DNA from: an uncultured Bacilli bacterium | GTDB lineage: Bacteria > Bacillota_I > Bacilli_A > RF39 > UBA660 | Length of the DNA stretch: 14,681 nucleotides | NCBI GenBank assembly: GCA_947627405.1 | Contig: CANQVY010000016.1 | Span: forward strand, 1-14,681 | Direction of reading: 5' to 3' | Part shown: positions 13,030-14,681 of the stretch, in pieces | Numbering within the stretch: position 1 is the first letter of the stretch | How the letters are laid out: each line of letters opens with the position of its first letter | Translations under genes and position numbers: made by a program | Notes under the pieces: model-generated | The model's database searches: none | The model's input: only the letters and a program-made list of their open reading frames with translations | What the model was told of the DNA's origin: nothing

Positions 13030-14004
13030 ATGATAGAACCACAAACAAATAATAAAAATTATAAAATGCTAATTAACATCTTTGCCATTATTATAGGTAT
13101 GGGAATTATTTTAGGAGTATCTTATGCTATATTTCGATCAAAAGATGTAGGAGAAAAAACCAATCGATTAGAAACAGGATCTTTTGGATTAGAGATTAAC
13201 AATGAATCTGCAGATGGGATTTCTGTTACCAATGCATTACCAATGACTTTTGATGAAGGAACCAAAACAACCCCATATACTTTTACCCTTGAAAACACAG
13301 GGGATTATGATATTGATTATAAACTAGGATTGGAGCCTTTTGAAGATTCAAATATGCCCAATAATGTAGTAAGATATTTATGCTTACAGGGAGAAAATGC
13401 AACAACAGATAACGCCAAAGAAAGTGATGCAAAACGAGTTAGTGAAGCGATTCAAGAAGAAGTTGCAGATGAAAATAATGACGTAAAAACTGTATATTAT
13501 ATTGAAACGGGCTTAATCAAAGCTGGCGAATCAAAACAATATACATTGTATTTATGGATCGATCATGAAGCTACAACAGCCATTACAGGAACAAAATTTA
13601 AAGTAAAAGCAAGAGCCGATGGTGAAGTAGCTCAAAAGAAACCAGATTTTAAGGAGCCTACTGCGGAAGAATTGCAACAAATGAAAAATTCTGAAGATAA
13701 TTATGTAATTGCTGAAAACAGCAGCAGTACATACAAGGTTCAATATGCAAAGGGAGATGCTGATCTTGAAAGTACAAGTGCTATTAGTGTTGTTATAGAT
13801 GGTAGTATGTATGTATACTATAGTAAAGATACAGATCTTGATTTGTCTGATGAAAATCCTGTACACATAAAAGCAAACGTTTGGTATACTGTTAATGGAC
13901 CTCAATTTACTGAATATTCAGGAAGTTGTCCATTTAGTAAAGAAGATTTAACAACAATCTATTCAGATACCTATTTAGATTATGTAATTAGTTTATTTAA
14001 ATAA
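13030..14004 (+). CDS. second secreted TasA/camelysin-like paralogue
   Basis: 324 residues, paralogous to the gene before it. The hydrophobic segment (about 13-31) ends in SYA (31-33), followed by GEKTNRLETGSFGLEINNES and YTFTLENTGDYDIDYKLGLEP, aligned with the first copy, up to KFKVKARADGEV (about 189-200). The two copies share most of this N-terminal domain but differ in the C-terminal domain (201-324), except for a common tail: WYTVNGPQFTEYSGSCPFSKEDL and YLDYVISLF here, against WYQTDSDKTTFSEYTGTAPIS and YFDKIVKSF there. The strong SD AGGAGGT (13017-13023) and 14-base spacing show an operon. A terminator follows at 14007. Function is inferred only from the TasA-like plan; a surface or matrix protein is likely. 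Confidence 0.77.
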   Translation: MIEPQTNNKNYKMLINIFAIIIGMGIILGVSYAIFRSKDVGEKTNRLETGSFGLEINNESADGISVTNALPMTFDEGTKTTPYTFTLENTGDYDIDYKLGLEPFEDSNMPNNVVRYLCLQGENATTDNAKESDAKRVSEAIQEEVADENNDVKTVYYIETGLIKAGESKQYTLYLWIDHEATTAITGTKFKVKARADGEVAQKKPDFKEPTAEELQQMKNSEDNYVIAENSSSTYKVQYAKGDADLESTSAISVVIDGSMYVYYSKDTDLDLSDENPVHIKANVWYTVNGPQFTEYSGSCPFSKEDLTTIYSDTYLDYVISLFK

Positions 14005-14006
14005 TT

Positions 14007-14033
14007 AAGTAATGCACAACGCATTACTTTTTT
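14007..14033. terminator. intrinsic terminator between convergent genes
   Basis: AAGTAATGC (14007-14015), loop ACAAC, GCATTACTT (14021-14029), then T-run to 14033. It ends the TasA-like operon. The stop codon of the minus-strand gene lies in the 3' arm (14024-14026), so it may terminate that gene too, though the T-run is poorer on that side. Confidence 0.8.
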
Positions 14034-14548
14034 AATACACCATAATTTTTATGGATAGGATCATAAAAGAAGTCAATTTTTATTGGATTGTAAGAAAGAT
14101 AGGTAAAGAGAAAATAAGTGAAAATAATTAGTGCAATTCCAAGTAAATTTAGATTTCTTTTCCATGTTTGATTAAATATTTTATGCATGATGCTTTCTGT
14201 AATTAAAATAGTAATTAGATAGATAAGTAGGGTAAGCCATAAAATTTCACCAAGCAAATAATATACGGGTAGGTAAATGAGTAAGAAAAGAAATAAATTT
14301 AAAAGGATTCCTAAGTAGGATTTTAAAATATAGTTATTTGTACTAGAATTCTGTTTTTTTCTTATAAAGTAGATAAATGTTCTTCCTAAAAGCAAACTTG
14401 TAAAAAGCATTTTTATATGCTCAAATATGCTTTCATTAACCGGAGAGAAAATGCTTGTTAAAAAAGAAGGAAATAATTCATATAAGAAATGAATAGGAAA
14501 ACTGAAAAGGAAAAGAACAGTAGCATTGATCAATATATTTTTTTTCAT
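14024..14548 (-). CDS. DUF6512-like polytopic membrane protein
   Basis: 174 residues with about five hydrophobic segments (near 5-25, 45-62, 78-100, 100-120 and 135-155). The conserved-looking SPVNESIFEHIKMLF (35-49) and the C-terminal FTYLSYNP...FYDP are what I recall of the DUF6512 family, whose function is unknown. ATG 14548 is preferred over the GTG at 14557 because GGTGA read on the minus strand forms the SD in front of it and the GTG is part of that SD. It is convergent with the TasA-like operon, sharing the terminator at 14007-14033, and divergent from the gene starting at 14667. No clear promoter is seen. The family name rests on memory of the motif. Confidence 0.7.
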   Translation of the reverse strand: MKKNILINATVLFLFSFPIHFLYELFPSFLTSIFSPVNESIFEHIKMLFTSLLLGRTFIYFIRKKQNSSTNNYILKSYLGILLNLFLFLLIYLPVYYLLGEILWLTLLIYLITILITESIMHKIFNQTWKRNLNLLGIALIIFTYFLFTYLSYNPIKIDFFYDPIHKNYGVLKK

Positions 14549-14632
14549 AAAAATCACCTATACTATTTTAATCGTGTAACTTATTTTTATTCCATATATT
14601 TGTCTATAAGAGTAGATTTATCAATAAAAATG

Positions 14633-14641
14633 TGTTAAAAT
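14633..14641 (+). promoter_or_regulatory. extended -10 of the gene at the right edge
   Basis: TGTTAAAAT, identical to the extended -10 before the VanY gene, lies 25 bases before ATG 14667. The -35 is weak (TAGATT at about 14613). Confidence 0.45.
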
Positions 14642-14666
14642 GTAGAAATAGAAACGGGTGATAAAG

Positions 14667-14681
14667 ATGTTTGTTGATGAG
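14667..14681 (+). CDS. start of a gene cut by the window end, possibly GTPase Obg
   Basis: Only five codons, MFVDE, are present, behind a GGGTGA ribosome-binding site (14656-14661) and an extended -10. Bacillota Obg proteins begin MFVD followed by a short polar stretch (MFVDQVKVYVKGG in Bacillus subtilis), so Obg is a reasonable guess, but five residues cannot establish it. Obg is a ribosome-associated GTPase needed for large-subunit assembly. Confidence 0.4.

Noticed and set aside
12050..14004. Pilin substrates for the PilD-like peptidase
   Set aside because: The hydrophobic N-termini end in SYA and lack the Gly-Phe-xxxxGlu prepilin cleavage motif, so they look like SipW-type secreted proteins.
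1..14681. UGA read as tryptophan, as in Mollicutes
   Set aside because: Trp is encoded by TGG in the conserved proteins, and TGA ends at least three genes exactly where the families end.

Overview
The window reads as chromosomal DNA of a very AT-rich, low-GC Gram-positive bacterium in the Bacillota (Bacilli, Erysipelotrichia or RF39-like gut lineages are the best guess). The reasons are purine-rich Shine-Dalgarno sequences, TG-extended -10 promoters, short hairpin + U-tract terminators, SipW/TasA-like secreted proteins, and a probable 6S RNA next to a tcdA/yrvM homologue, an adjacency known from Bacillus. UGA is used as a stop and Trp is UGG, so the code is the standard bacterial one, not the Mycoplasma one. 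I see no CRISPR array, tRNA, rRNA, transposase or phage gene.

Layout. 1-1117: a membrane-anchored PepSY-domain protein and a 112-residue orphan, each with its own promoter; the second ends at a 20-bp tandem duplication and a terminator. 1118-3896: a HAD phosphatase, then a two-gene unit, transcribed from a promoter inside the HAD 3' end, encoding a small protein with a possible ADP-ribosyltransferase-like H-Y-E pattern and a large cytosolic protein with a transglutaminase-like Cys-His-Asp core. 3929-6236: a PilC/GspF membrane protein and a prepilin peptidase, an isolated part of a type IV pilus/competence apparatus. It ends in a hairpin shared with a convergent radical SAM (PflX-like) gene whose stop codon lies in the opposite arm. 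7137-8649: divergent promoters, then a membrane-anchored VanY-type peptidase with Ig-like repeats, which implies a peptidoglycan wall.

8654-11773: probable 6S RNA, tcdA-like E1 enzyme, a long hairpin, and recG. 11774-12049 has no gene; it holds an unidentified, strongly structured RNA-like segment (two stem-loops and a GC-rich terminator) and tandem TTGACG promoters. 12050-14033: a two-gene operon of paralogous secreted proteins resembling TasA/camelysin, with divergent C-terminal domains sharing a common tail. 14024-14548 (minus): a DUF6512-like membrane protein. At the right edge a gene starts with MFVDE, matching the N-terminus of the GTPase Obg.

Most genes look like independent housekeeping or surface functions. 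The parts least explained by known families are the ART-like/transglutaminase-like pair (1798-3875), the structured RNA at 11774-11893 and the tandem TasA-like pair. Gene layout is compact: terminator arms or promoters are built into coding ends at several places.
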